10,323 bases of DNA from Pseudomonadota bacterium (GCA_023427285.1 JAEZBH010000536.1:1-10323); one strand, 5' to 3'; positions 1 through 6,728 are shown, numbered from the stretch's first letter. Numbers and translations: made by a program. Notes: generated by a model not told the origin, from the sequence alone.

Positions 1-398
1 AGAAACGGCATGGCGTAGAGCACGTCCACAATCCGCATCATCACGGCGTCAATGCGCCCGCCCGCCAGTCCCGCAACCGCGCCCCAGCTGATGCCGATGA
101 CAACGCTAACCAGCGTCGCCAGCAACCCCAGCGCCAGCGAGATGGTAGTCGCCAGCATCAGCCGTGCGAACAGGTCGCGCCCCACGCTGTCCGTGCCGAA
201 CAGGTAGGTGAGAGACGGGGCCTGCTCGATGGCGTCCCAGTCCACCGCGTCGTAGCCGTGCGGCGTCAGCAGCAGGCCCAGCACGGCCAGCAGCGCCAGA
301 ATACCAAGGGTGATGATCCCCCAGCGCGCGCCGCCATGGCTCCAGAAGCGTTGCCGCCAGCTGCCGCGCGCGGGTGTCAGAAAACCGGTGGCGTTCAT
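1..398 (-). CDS. oppC: OppC-type oligopeptide ABC transporter permease (partial, 3' end beyond left edge)
   Basis: The first 132 residues are visible, read leftwards from the ATG at 398. It is the second inner-membrane permease of an oligopeptide importer. A short cytoplasmic N-terminus is followed by a hydrophobic segment at about residues 27-45, then the family signature FGTDSVGRD at 67-75. A second membrane segment covers about 85-112, and MMRIVDVLYAMPF lies at 120-132. These match the order and spacing in enterobacterial OppC (FGTDSSGRDL, then VDSVMMRLLEILNSFPF, as I recall them). The EAA coupling loop lies outside the window. The start overlaps the oppB stop as ATGA (395-398), and a GAGG about five bases upstream supports this start. 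One oddity is ATTISL where most relatives have G-x-RISL. DppC is the alternative, but pairing with a clear OppB favours OppC. Confidence 0.92.
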   Translation of the reverse strand, partial: MNATGFLTPARGSWRQRFWSHGGARWGIITLGILALLAVLGLLLTPHGYDAVDWDAIEQAPSLTYLFGTDSVGRDLFARLMLATTISLALGLLATLVSVVIGISWGAVAGLAGGRIDAVMMRIVDVLYAMPF

Positions 399-1318
399 GC
401 CTGCCTCACGCGCGGGTCGAGCCAGCCGTAGATCAAATCGGTCAGCATGTTGAACACGACGATGAGCCCGCCGTAGAGAATGACCACGCCCAGCACGAGC
501 GTGTAATCGCGGTTGATCGCGCCTTGCACGAAGTAGCGGCCAATGCCGGGCAGGCCGAAGATGGTCTCCACCACCACCGAGCCGGTCAGCAGGCCCGCCG
601 CTGCCGGGCCGAGATAGCTGACGACCGGCAGCAGCGCGGGCGGCAGCGCATGGCGCAGCAGAATGCGGGCCGGAGACGCTCCCTTGGCACGGGCGGTGCG
701 GATGAAGTTCTCGCTCATCGTCTCGATGAGGCTGGCCCGCATCAGGCGGGCAATGCTGGCAACATAGGGCAGGGCAAGGGTGATGACCGGCAGCAGCAGA
801 TAGGCGGGTTGGCCATTGCCCCAGCCCGCCAAGGGAAGCCAGCCGAGCCACAGGCCGAACACCAGCGCGAGCAACGGGCCGATCACGAACGTCGGGATCA
901 CCTGACCGCTGACCGCCAGCCCCATGACGGCGGTGTCGAACCACGAGCGGCGGTTGAGCGCCGCCGCGCTGCCAAGGGTAATGCCGAGCACGGTGGCGAT
1001 GCCGAGCGCCAAGGCTCCCAGCGTTGCGCTGACCGGCGCGCCGTCAGCGATCAGCTCGGCAACCGTGAAGTCCTTGTACTTGAAGGACGGGCCGAAATCG
1101 AGGCGGGCGAGATCCGCAAGGTAGCCCGCGAATTGCTGCGGCAGCGGCGCGTCCAGATCGTATTGCGCCCGCAAGGCCGCCTCCACCTCGGGCGGCAGGG
1201 CGCGCTCGGCATCGAATGGCCCGCCGGGGGCAAGGCGCATGAGCACGAAGCCGAGCAGGATAATGGCGAACAGGGTCGGGATCGCGCTGAGCACGCGCCC
1301 GCCAATCAGGCGGATCAT
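395..1318 (-). CDS. oppB: OppB-type oligopeptide ABC transporter permease
   Basis: Inner-membrane permease subunit that with OppC forms the channel for peptides delivered by the binding protein. At 307 residues it is the same size as E. coli OppB. Diagnostic stretches are RLAPGGPF (28-35), LPPEVEA (41-47), DFGPSFKYKDFTV (74-86), the coupling (EAA) loop with NFIRTARAKG (204-213) and RHALPPALLPV (222-232), GSVVVETIFGLPGIG (246-260) and NRDYTLVL (269-276). The FGPSFKYKD stretch is typical of OppB rather than DppB. About six membrane segments are visible. The start codon follows the TAA of the upstream binding-protein gene after a single base. No good Shine-Dalgarno is present, so translation is probably coupled. 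The 3' end overlaps oppC by ATGA. Confidence 0.95.
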   Translation of the reverse strand: MIRLIGGRVLSAIPTLFAIILLGFVLMRLAPGGPFDAERALPPEVEAALRAQYDLDAPLPQQFAGYLADLARLDFGPSFKYKDFTVAELIADGAPVSATLGALALGIATVLGITLGSAAALNRRSWFDTAVMGLAVSGQVIPTFVIGPLLALVFGLWLGWLPLAGWGNGQPAYLLLPVITLALPYVASIARLMRASLIETMSENFIRTARAKGASPARILLRHALPPALLPVVSYLGPAAAGLLTGSVVVETIFGLPGIGRYFVQGAINRDYTLVLGVVILYGGLIVVFNMLTDLIYGWLDPRVRQA

Positions 1319-1319
1319 A

Positions 1320-2909
1320 TTACTTGGCCGGTTGGAGAGTGAGAGAGGAGAACGGGTGACGACCCAGCGGATTATTCACCCAGCCGTTCACGTCCTCGCG
1401 CACGAGGGACCAGCGCACCGGGGTGAACAGCGGAACGAGCGGCGCTTCCTCCACCATCAGCTGCTCGGCTTCCTTGGTCAGGCCGATGCGCGTGGCGAGC
1501 GCTTCGGACCTGCCCGCATCGGCCAGCAGCTGGTCGGCCTCCGGCACGCAGAAGCCGCCCAGATTGTCCGGCGACTTGCAGGTGAAGGGCGCAAGGAACA
1601 CCTGCGGCTGGTCGAGCGAGCTGAAAATCGGGCGCAGCGCCAGATCGAACGCGCCGCGTTCGGCGGTCTCCAGATAGTCGCGAGACTGGGCAATCTCGGC
1701 TGAAACCTCAACGCCAAGGCCGCGCCATGTGTCGGCAATGGCCTGAAGGATTTTCACATGCTCCGGCGGGGGCGGCAGCAGCACGGAAATCCGCAAGGGC
1801 TTGTCCGGGCCATAGCCCGCCTCGGCCACCAGACGGCGCGCCTCGGTCTGGCGCTGTTCAAGCGGCCAGGCGGCCCAGCCCGGCAGCGCCGGATCGCCGT
1901 AGCTCACGAACCCATGCGGCACGAGGCCATCGACCGGCGTTATGCCGGGCAGGCCGAACATCTTCTTGGCAAGCTCCTGCCGGTCGATGGTCATGGCCAG
2001 CGCCCGGCGCAGGCGCACGTCGGCAAGCGGCCCATGCCGGGTCTGTGCCACATAGCCATAGACGCCCATCACGGCGTCGTAGCGGGTAATGGCCGGAGAC
2101 GGCAGGGTCTTGGCCTCGGAAATGCCGCCGATCGAGGCGCCCGTCACCACGTCCGCCTCGCCGTTGCGGAAGCGCTGCACGCCTTCCAGCGGGTCTATGA
2201 TGGCCGTAAAGGCGATGCGGTTGAAGCCGGGCTGTTCCGGTGAAAGCGGGTTCTGTCTGGCCACCAGCATCACCTGCTGGTCGCTCTGGCTCTCGATCTG
2301 GTAGGGGCCAAGGCCTTGCAGCGCGGTTTTGCCCTGTGAGCGGACTTCCCGAACAATGGTGACGGAGGGCTCCGCCAGCAGCGCAAGGAACGCAGGGCGC
2401 GGCTCGACGAGGCTGATTTCCACAACCGTGTCGGTCAGCGCGCGCACGCCCAGCTCGCTTGCCCGCATTTTGCCCTGAAGCACGGCCTCGCCGTTGCGAA
2501 TCTTTGCCAGCCACTCGGCCAGCGGGTGCTTGATGCCCGGCGAGAGCATGCGCCGGAACGAGCGCACCACGTCATTGGGGGTCAGCGGCGTGCCATCGGG
2601 CCATTGTGCGGGGCGCAGGCGGAAAATGTAGCTGAGGCCGTCCTCGCTCACCCACCAGCTCTCGGCCAGCCCCGGCACGATCTGGCCCGAGGCGTTGACG
2701 GTCAAAAGGCCAAGGTAAACCTCGCCCGCCAGCATCTGCTCCGGCCCGGTCGATGCCTGATGCGGGTCCGTGTGCCCAAGGAAGCCGATGGCGGAGACCC
2801 GCAGCAGGTGGTCGTTGTCGGCATCCGTGTTCTCGCTGCCGCACGCCACCAGCAGCGGACCGGCCAGAAGGGCGGCGCTCAGCAGGCCAAGAACCTGACG
2901 CCGGATCAT
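1320..2909 (-). CDS. OppA-like (SBP family 5) peptide-binding lipoprotein 2, divergent ligand site
   Basis: A 529-residue extracytoplasmic binding lipoprotein of the peptide/nickel family (SBP_bac_5). The signal peptide ends in the lipobox LVAC with Cys23. Family landmarks follow: GLAESWWVSEDGLSYIFRLRP (80-100), PLTPNDVVRSFRRML (108-122), DVRLRRALAMTIDR (297-310) and EARRLVAEAGYGPDKPL (356-372). Where OppA carries the GW-x-ADY ligand motif, this protein reads LRPIFSSLDQPQVF (425-438), so the Asp that binds the peptide N-terminus is not evident. Cys444 and Cys454 could form a disulfide. The start codon overlaps the previous stop as ATGA, with GGAGG seven bases upstream. The gene sits between the other binding protein and oppB, so it probably feeds the same permease with a different ligand. 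Substrate unknown. Confidence 0.9.
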   Translation of the reverse strand: MIRRQVLGLLSAALLAGPLLVACGSENTDADNDHLLRVSAIGFLGHTDPHQASTGPEQMLAGEVYLGLLTVNASGQIVPGLAESWWVSEDGLSYIFRLRPAQWPDGTPLTPNDVVRSFRRMLSPGIKHPLAEWLAKIRNGEAVLQGKMRASELGVRALTDTVVEISLVEPRPAFLALLAEPSVTIVREVRSQGKTALQGLGPYQIESQSDQQVMLVARQNPLSPEQPGFNRIAFTAIIDPLEGVQRFRNGEADVVTGASIGGISEAKTLPSPAITRYDAVMGVYGYVAQTRHGPLADVRLRRALAMTIDRQELAKKMFGLPGITPVDGLVPHGFVSYGDPALPGWAAWPLEQRQTEARRLVAEAGYGPDKPLRISVLLPPPPEHVKILQAIADTWRGLGVEVSAEIAQSRDYLETAERGAFDLALRPIFSSLDQPQVFLAPFTCKSPDNLGGFCVPEADQLLADAGRSEALATRIGLTKEAEQLMVEEAPLVPLFTPVRWSLVREDVNGWVNNPLGRHPFSSLTLQPAK

Positions 2910-4627
2910 GACCGCGCCTCCGCATGCGGCGCAGCTGAGGCGGCGGCTGAGGCTGCGGCTGCGGCCTTCAGCCGAAGCGTGCGGGAGGGGTGGATGTTGG
3001 CCAGATTGTCGGTCCAGCCCTCAACTTCGGGTCCCACCAGTGACTTGGAGACATAGTGATAAAGCGGAAGCACAGGCACATCTTCCACAAGCAGGGATTC
3101 GGCTTTGCGCAGGGCTTTGATGCGGGCGGCTGGATCAGTCAGCCTGAGCGCCTCGCGGACCTGCAAATCATAGTGTGGCTCATCATAGCCCGGATAATTG
3201 AGAGGGCCAGCGTCAGACAGGAAAACCGAGAGAAAATTCTCGGCCCCTGAATAGTCCGCAATCCAGCCGGAGCGCGCGAGCGTGAAATCCGCCGTCTTGA
3301 GCGCCGCGAAGTGTACGGCGGCCTCTGCATTCCCGATGCGGGCGACAACGCCCAGCGGCTTCCACATCTGGGCGAGCGCCAGCGCCACGCGCCGGTGCTC
3401 CACGTCCGTGTTGTAGCGAATGGAGAACTCAAGCGGCTTGTCGGGGCCGTAGCCCGCCTCGGCCAGCAGCCGCCGCGCCTCGTCCATGCGCTTTGCGTCG
3501 GGCCAGCGGGCAAAGCCGGGCAGCACGGCGGGGCCATAGCCTGCCAGATGCGGCGGCACCACGCTCCACGCCACGGGCGTGCCGAGGCCGATGACCTTGT
3601 TCACCAGAATCTCCCGATCAACAGACATGGCGAGCGCCCGGCGCACGCGCACATCGTCGAACGGGGGACGACGCGTGTTGAAGGCAAAGTAATAGGTGCC
3701 CCGGTAGGGCGCGATGCGAACGGCATCCGCCACCGTGCGGCGCAAAAGCGGCAGGTCGCGGGCCGGGAAATCCGTCAGCACGTCTGCGCTTCCGGCCCGG
3801 AACAGGCGCAGCGCGGTCTGGTCGTCCTGCACCGGGCGGTACTCGACGCCCGCCAGAGCCACGTTTGCAGCATCATGGTAGGCGGGGTTGCGCTCCAGCT
3901 TGAGGGCGCTGTGCAGCCGCCACTCCTTCAGGCGGAACGGGCCGGAGCCGACGAGCGGGCGCTGTTTCACCCAGCCGTCGCCATGTTGCGCCAGCGCATG
4001 GGTCGGCAGCACGCTGGCCGCCGCGTGCGCCAGCAATTCCAGAAATGCGGGGAACGGGCGGGTCAGGCGAATTTGAACGGTGCGCGCATTCAGCGCCTGA
4101 ACGCCAAGCTGATCCGGCGCGGCCTTGCCCGCCAGAACGGCAGGCGCGTTCTCAATGGCGTCGAACAGGTTGGCGTTGGGCGCAGTCGTGGCGGGCGTCA
4201 TCAGTCGCTGAAAGCTGGCAACCACGTCTGCCGCCGTCAGCGCCGCTCCGTCGGAGAAGCGCAAATCCTCGCGCAGGCTGAAGGTCCACACGAGCCCGTC
4301 GTCAGAGACGGCCCAGCTTTCCGCAAGGCCGGGCTCGGGCGCACCAGTTGCCCCGTAGCGCACCAGCCCCTCGAACATTTCGGACGCAACGCGCACGTCT
4401 TCAACGGTTGAGACCTTGTGCGGATCGAGGCTCTGCACCTCATCGCCGCTCAGCCGAACCAGCACCCCCGGCGTGCGCGCGTCCGGGCTTGGGAGAGGAT
4501 CGGCGGGCTTGTCGCATGCGCCGACAAGCCCGAGACCAAGCAGCAGTGCCGTGCGGGCGATGGCGCGTCGCAGTTTGCGCAGCCCCTGCTGCGTCTGCGC
4601 CTGCAAGAGCCCGAGGGCCTGCCGCAT
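2906..4627 (-). CDS. oppA: OppA-like (SBP family 5) peptide-binding lipoprotein 1
   Basis: A 573-residue periplasmic oligopeptide-binding protein, membrane-anchored at Cys38 of the lipobox VGAC. Landmarks are LDPHKVSTVEDVRVASEMFE (67-86), GLAESWAVSDDGLVWTFSLR (100-119), YYFAFNTRRPPFDDVRVRRA (312-331), DREILVNKVIGLGTP (337-351) and RSGWIADYSGAENFLSVF (452-469). The last corresponds to the GWCADYNEP segment of enterobacterial OppA, in which Asp contacts the peptide's N-terminal amine; here it is Asp458. DVPVLPLYHYV (516-526) also matches the OppA C-terminal lobe. The N-terminal region before the hydrophobic core is long and basic (residues 1-26), but no later Met exists, and GGGAG three bases upstream (with AGGA about nine) supports this start. 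The C-terminus ends in an odd Ala/Ser-rich tail (555-567). MppA is an alternative name. Confidence 0.93.
   Translation of the reverse strand: MRQALGLLQAQTQQGLRKLRRAIARTALLLGLGLVGACDKPADPLPSPDARTPGVLVRLSGDEVQSLDPHKVSTVEDVRVASEMFEGLVRYGATGAPEPGLAESWAVSDDGLVWTFSLREDLRFSDGAALTAADVVASFQRLMTPATTAPNANLFDAIENAPAVLAGKAAPDQLGVQALNARTVQIRLTRPFPAFLELLAHAAASVLPTHALAQHGDGWVKQRPLVGSGPFRLKEWRLHSALKLERNPAYHDAANVALAGVEYRPVQDDQTALRLFRAGSADVLTDFPARDLPLLRRTVADAVRIAPYRGTYYFAFNTRRPPFDDVRVRRALAMSVDREILVNKVIGLGTPVAWSVVPPHLAGYGPAVLPGFARWPDAKRMDEARRLLAEAGYGPDKPLEFSIRYNTDVEHRRVALALAQMWKPLGVVARIGNAEAAVHFAALKTADFTLARSGWIADYSGAENFLSVFLSDAGPLNYPGYDEPHYDLQVREALRLTDPAARIKALRKAESLLVEDVPVLPLYHYVSKSLVGPEVEGWTDNLANIHPSRTLRLKAAAAASAAASAAPHAEARS
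2930..2972. repeat. GCTGAGGC/GCGGCT imperfect simple repeat encoding an Ala-rich tail
   Basis: A low-complexity stretch inside the 3' end of the first binding-protein gene. GCTGAGGC occurs at 2934-2941 and 2946-2953, followed by GCGGCT units. It encodes the Ala/Ser-rich C-terminal tail, which extends beyond the conserved family fold and looks slippage-prone. Confidence 0.6.
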
Positions 4628-4651
4628 TGTCTCCCGTCCTTCCCTTTGCCT

Positions 4652-4690
4652 GTTCGATGCCGCCAGTTCGATGCCGCCAGTTCGATGCCG
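4652..4690. repeat. 14-bp tandem repeat, about 2.8 copies
   Basis: The unit GTTCGATGCCGCCA occurs at 4652-4665 and 4666-4679 without mismatch, and the first 11 bases recur at 4680-4690. It fills about half of the 77-bp gap between the flavin reductase gene and the first opp gene, just upstream of that gene's Shine-Dalgarno. On the transcribed strand it reads TGGCGGCATCGAAC. No stem-loop is obvious. It could be slippage debris, or a repeated binding site or spacer in the operon leader. Confidence 0.9.
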
Positions 4691-4704
4691 GGGGTGTCCT
4701 TCGC

Positions 4705-5226
4705 TCAGGAGAGCGGCGGCTCCAGCGTCAGGAACTTGCCCTGATGGAAGCCGAGCGCCGCGCCGGGGCGAGCGACGAAATTCTCCACCTGGCCGACGAT
4801 GATCTCATGATCCCCGCCCGGATAGACGGCCCACGTCGTGCACTCGAACGTTGCCAGCGCGCCCGGAATGAGCGGCACGCCGCCAAGGCCGGTGTCCACC
4901 GGGAAGTCGAGGAACTTGTGCTCGTCCGTGCGGGCAAAGCGCATGGCGGTGTCCTGCTGGTCGGCGGCCAGAATGTTGACCGAAAACCGCTTGCAGGTGC
5001 GGAAGGCCTGCGAGGAGGTGGTGTTCAGCTGCACAGACCACAGCACCAGCGGCGGCTCTAAGCTGACCGAGGCAAGGGAGTTGATGGTCATGCCGACCGG
5101 GCGGCCGGTTTCATCAAGCGCCGTCACGATGGCAACCCCGGTTGCATACTGCCCGAGCGCAGACCGGAAAGCGCGGGGGTCGAATGCGGGTTCAGCGGAA
5201 ATCGAGGGGGTGGGGGTGTTTACCAT
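4705..5226 (-). CDS. Flavin reductase-like domain protein (FMN-binding split barrel)
   Basis: A 173-residue protein of the flavin reductase-like family (HpaC/DIM6/NTAB type). Such proteins use NAD(P)H to reduce FMN or FAD, usually for a partner two-component monooxygenase. Evidence is FRSALGQYATGVAIVTA (20-36), GMTINSLASVSLEPPLVLWS (45-64; flavin-phosphate loop region), SVNILAADQQ (82-91) and GDHEIIVGQVENF (138-150), in family order and at family length. I place the start at 5226 because AAAAAAGG lies about nine bases upstream and the family homology begins soon after. The frame stays open back to 5328, but that extension crosses the intergenic dyads and has no family resemblance. No monooxygenase partner is visible. 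It may be co-transcribed with the opp genes 77 bp downstream. The substrate partner and cofactor preference cannot be read from sequence. Confidence 0.9.
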   Translation of the reverse strand: MVNTPTPSISAEPAFDPRAFRSALGQYATGVAIVTALDETGRPVGMTINSLASVSLEPPLVLWSVQLNTTSSQAFRTCKRFSVNILAADQQDTAMRFARTDEHKFLDFPVDTGLGGVPLIPGALATFECTTWAVYPGGDHEIIVGQVENFVARPGAALGFHQGKFLTLEPPLS

Positions 5227-5290
5227 CGTCAGCAACCTTTTTTCTGAATTATTGTGTCCCAATGTTATTAGCTGGTATTTCATGAATTGC

Positions 5291-5315
5291 CATGGCTGAG
5301 AGAGGCCTCTCCATG
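5291..5315. repeat. Palindrome GAGAGGCCTCTC nested in CATGG/CCATG arms
   Basis: GAGAGGCCTCTC at 5300-5311 is a perfect 12-bp palindrome. CATGG (5291-5295) and CCATG (5311-5315) add a second pair of arms. It lies between divergent genes and is a candidate operator for a dimeric regulator. No known regulator motif was recognised. Confidence 0.55.
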
Positions 5316-5325
5316 CTGCGAATTT

Positions 5326-5344
5326 CAAAGACAGAAAATCTTTG
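5326..5344. repeat. Inverted repeat CAAAGA-N7-TCTTTG
   Basis: Six-base perfect arms (5326-5331 and 5339-5344) separated by seven bases give a 19-bp dyad with half-sites 13 bp apart, a spacing suited to a dimeric DNA-binding protein. It lies about 70 bp before the cysteine synthase start. The operator role is inferred. Confidence 0.5.
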
Positions 5345-5364
5345 GATGCGGCATTGAATTTCTC

Positions 5365-5398
5365 GTGCCTGAGCGCCTTGAAGGCGTCTCGCGGGCAC
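5365..5398 (+). promoter_or_regulatory. Two-part hairpin in the leader of the cysteine synthase gene
   Basis: GTGCCTG (5365-5371) can pair with CGGGCAC (5392-5398), including one G-U pair. Inside it CGCC (5374-5377) pairs with GGCG (5383-5386) around the loop TTGAA. The structure ends 14 bases before the ATG, where no good Shine-Dalgarno is visible, so it could affect initiation. There is no U-tract, so it is not an ordinary terminator. Confidence 0.45.
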
Positions 5399-5412
5399 AG
5401 TAAACCAGTGTC

Positions 5413-6432
5413 ATGACTTTTAATCGCATCGCCCCGCGCCCCGACGTTGCCGACAGCGTGCTGCCGCTTATCGGCAATACCCCGCTCATCAAGCTCCAGC
5501 GTGCGTCGGAGGAAACCGGCTGCACCATTCTGGGCAAGGCCGAGTTCCTGAACCCCGGCGGTTCGGTGAAGGATCGCGCGGCGTTCGGCATCATTGCCGA
5601 TGCCGAAGAGCGCGGGCTGCTCACGCCCGGCGGCACCATCGTTGAAGGCACGGCGGGCAACACCGGCATCGGTCTTGCGGTCGTCGGCAACGCCAAGGGC
5701 TACAAGACGATCATCGTCATTCCCGAAACCCAGTCGCAGGAGAAGAAGGACACCCTGCGCGCCCTGGGGGCGGAACTGATTCTGGTGCCGCCTGCGGCCT
5801 ATTCAAACCCCGGCCATTACGTCCACACCTCGCGCCGCATCGCCGAGGAGACGCCGGGCGCCATCTGGGCCAACCAGTTCGACAACACCGCCAACCGGCT
5901 GGCGCACATCAAGACGACCGCGCCCGAGATCTGGGAGCAGACGCAGGGCCGCATCGACGGCTTTACCTGCGCTGTGGGCACCGGCGGCACGCTGGCGGGC
6001 GTGGGTCTTGGCCTGAAGGAGTTCAACGAGGATATCGTCGTTGCCCTGACGGACCCCTACGGCGCGTCGCTGTTCAACTACTTCGACAAGGGCGAACTCA
6101 GCGCCGAGGGCAGCTCGGTTGCCGAGGGCATCGGCCAGAGCCGCATCACCGCCAACCTTGACGGCGCGCCGATCGATGCGTGGTTCCGCGTGTCCGATGA
6201 GGAAGGGCTGCGCTACGTCTATGACCTGATGCAGTACGAGGGCCTGTTCGTTGGCCTCTCCACCGGCATCAACGTGGCCGGTGCCGTGCATCTGGCCCGC
6301 AAGCTCGGTCCGGGCAAGACGATCGTGACGATCCTGTGCGATTCCGGTCGCCAGTACCTGTCCAAGATTTTCAACCCAGAGTGGCTTGAGGAAAGAAATC
6401 TTCCCCTTCCGCAGTGGATGGTCGCCAAATAA
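5413..6432 (+). CDS. cysK: Cysteine synthase (O-acetylserine sulfhydrylase family, PLP-dependent)
   Basis: A 339-residue cytoplasmic fold-type II PLP enzyme expected to make L-cysteine from O-acetylserine and sulfide. LIGNTPLIKL (19-28) and NPGGSVKDRAAFG (47-59) carry the PLP Schiff-base Lys53. GTAGNTGIGLA (79-89) is the substrate loop, GTGGT (189-193) holds the PLP phosphate, and CDSG (309-312) has Ser311 at the position that contacts the pyridine nitrogen. The loop reads TAGNTG where E. coli CysK has TSGNTG. This is usual in a subgroup common in alphaproteobacteria, slightly longer than classical CysK, with yeast YGR012W/Mcy1 as a eukaryotic relative. It is transcribed divergently from the flavin reductase gene. 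The start is the first Met before homology. Cystathionine beta-synthase is a less likely alternative. Confidence 0.93.
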   Translation: MTFNRIAPRPDVADSVLPLIGNTPLIKLQRASEETGCTILGKAEFLNPGGSVKDRAAFGIIADAEERGLLTPGGTIVEGTAGNTGIGLAVVGNAKGYKTIIVIPETQSQEKKDTLRALGAELILVPPAAYSNPGHYVHTSRRIAEETPGAIWANQFDNTANRLAHIKTTAPEIWEQTQGRIDGFTCAVGTGGTLAGVGLGLKEFNEDIVVALTDPYGASLFNYFDKGELSAEGSSVAEGIGQSRITANLDGAPIDAWFRVSDEEGLRYVYDLMQYEGLFVGLSTGINVAGAVHLARKLGPGKTIVTILCDSGRQYLSKIFNPEWLEERNLPLPQWMVAK

Positions 6433-6449
6433 CCTCGACCTGTCGCGTT

Positions 6450-6490
6450 GCAGCTGCTAAAAACAGTTCCACCATGAGGAAAGCAGCTGC
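6450..6490 (+). promoter_or_regulatory. Nine-base inverted repeat with the next gene's Shine-Dalgarno in the loop
   Basis: GCAGCTGCT (6450-6458) and AGCAGCTGC (6482-6490) are exact inverted repeats flanking a 23-base loop. The loop contains GAGGA (6476-6480), the ribosome binding site assigned to the small ORF at 6492. It lies 17 bases after the cysteine synthase stop. With no U-tract, it is more likely an mRNA processing or translation-control structure than a terminator. GCAGCTGC is itself palindromic and recurs at 6555-6562, so chance is possible. Confidence 0.45.
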
Positions 6491-6491
6491 G

Positions 6492-6728
6492 ATGAATAGG
6501 GCGAAACTCGGGATTGGCGGCCTCGTCGGAATTCTGACGTGTTTGCTGATGCTTGCAGCTGCCAACATCCAGTTCTTCGCTTCTCCCGCGCATGATGATC
6601 GTAACGAATCGGTGCTCGTGGTGCTCGGGTATGAACCGGGCAGCGCGCGGGCAGAGATCCCTGTCGTTGCGCAGCCGGTGCTGGTGGAATGCCAGGAAGT
6701 CGACGCGTCGCGGCCCTCAACCGTCTGA
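6492..6728 (+). CDS. Small hypothetical protein with N-terminal membrane segment or signal peptide
   Basis: A 78-residue protein that I do not recognise. It has a short basic N-terminus (MNRAK), a hydrophobic stretch at about residues 7-28 (GIGGLVGILTCLLMLAAANI), then a polar, slightly acidic C-terminal part of about 48 residues ending VECQEVDASRPSTV. It is either a single-span membrane protein with a short exported domain or, less likely, a cleaved secreted peptide. I chose the ATG at 6492 because GAGGA ends 11 bases upstream. An in-frame ATG at 6474 has no ribosome binding site. It begins 59 bases after the cysteine synthase stop on the same strand and may be co-transcribed. Coding status rests on the hydrophobic segment and Shine-Dalgarno only. 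Confidence 0.5.
   Translation: MNRAKLGIGGLVGILTCLLMLAAANIQFFASPAHDDRNESVLVVLGYEPGSARAEIPVVAQPVLVECQEVDASRPSTV

Larger units (their letters stand above)
5227..5412. promoter_or_regulatory. Divergent intergenic control region between flavin reductase and cysteine synthase genes
   Basis: A 186-bp region, clearly more AT-rich than its surroundings, that must hold both outward promoters. I do not find a convincing -35/-10 pair on either strand. It contains two dyad symmetries (5291-5315 and 5326-5344) and a leader hairpin (5365-5398), listed separately. Confidence 0.7.

Noticed and set aside
374..1342. 322-codon plus-strand frame opposite oppB
   Set aside because: Antisense shadow of a clear permease. 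The product is His/Gln/Arg/Ala-rich with no domain, as expected from high-GC codon bias.
3311..4411. 366-codon plus-strand frame opposite the first binding-protein gene
   Set aside because: Shadow of a well-supported lipoprotein gene; low-information, Arg/Gln/His-rich product.
5227..5328. 34-residue N-terminal extension of the flavin reductase
   Set aside because: It crosses the intergenic dyads, has no family similarity and no good ribosome binding site. The ATG at 5226 has AAGG at suitable distance.
5227..5412. SAM-II, SAM/SAH or SAH riboswitch before cysteine synthase
   Set aside because: The conserved cores I know for these classes are not present. Only a generic hairpin can be supported.
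6450..6562. Three GCAGCTGC copies as a dispersed regulatory repeat
   Set aside because: The octamer is palindromic and encodes common Ala/Gln/Leu codons in this GC-rich DNA. Only the first two copies form a sensible structure.
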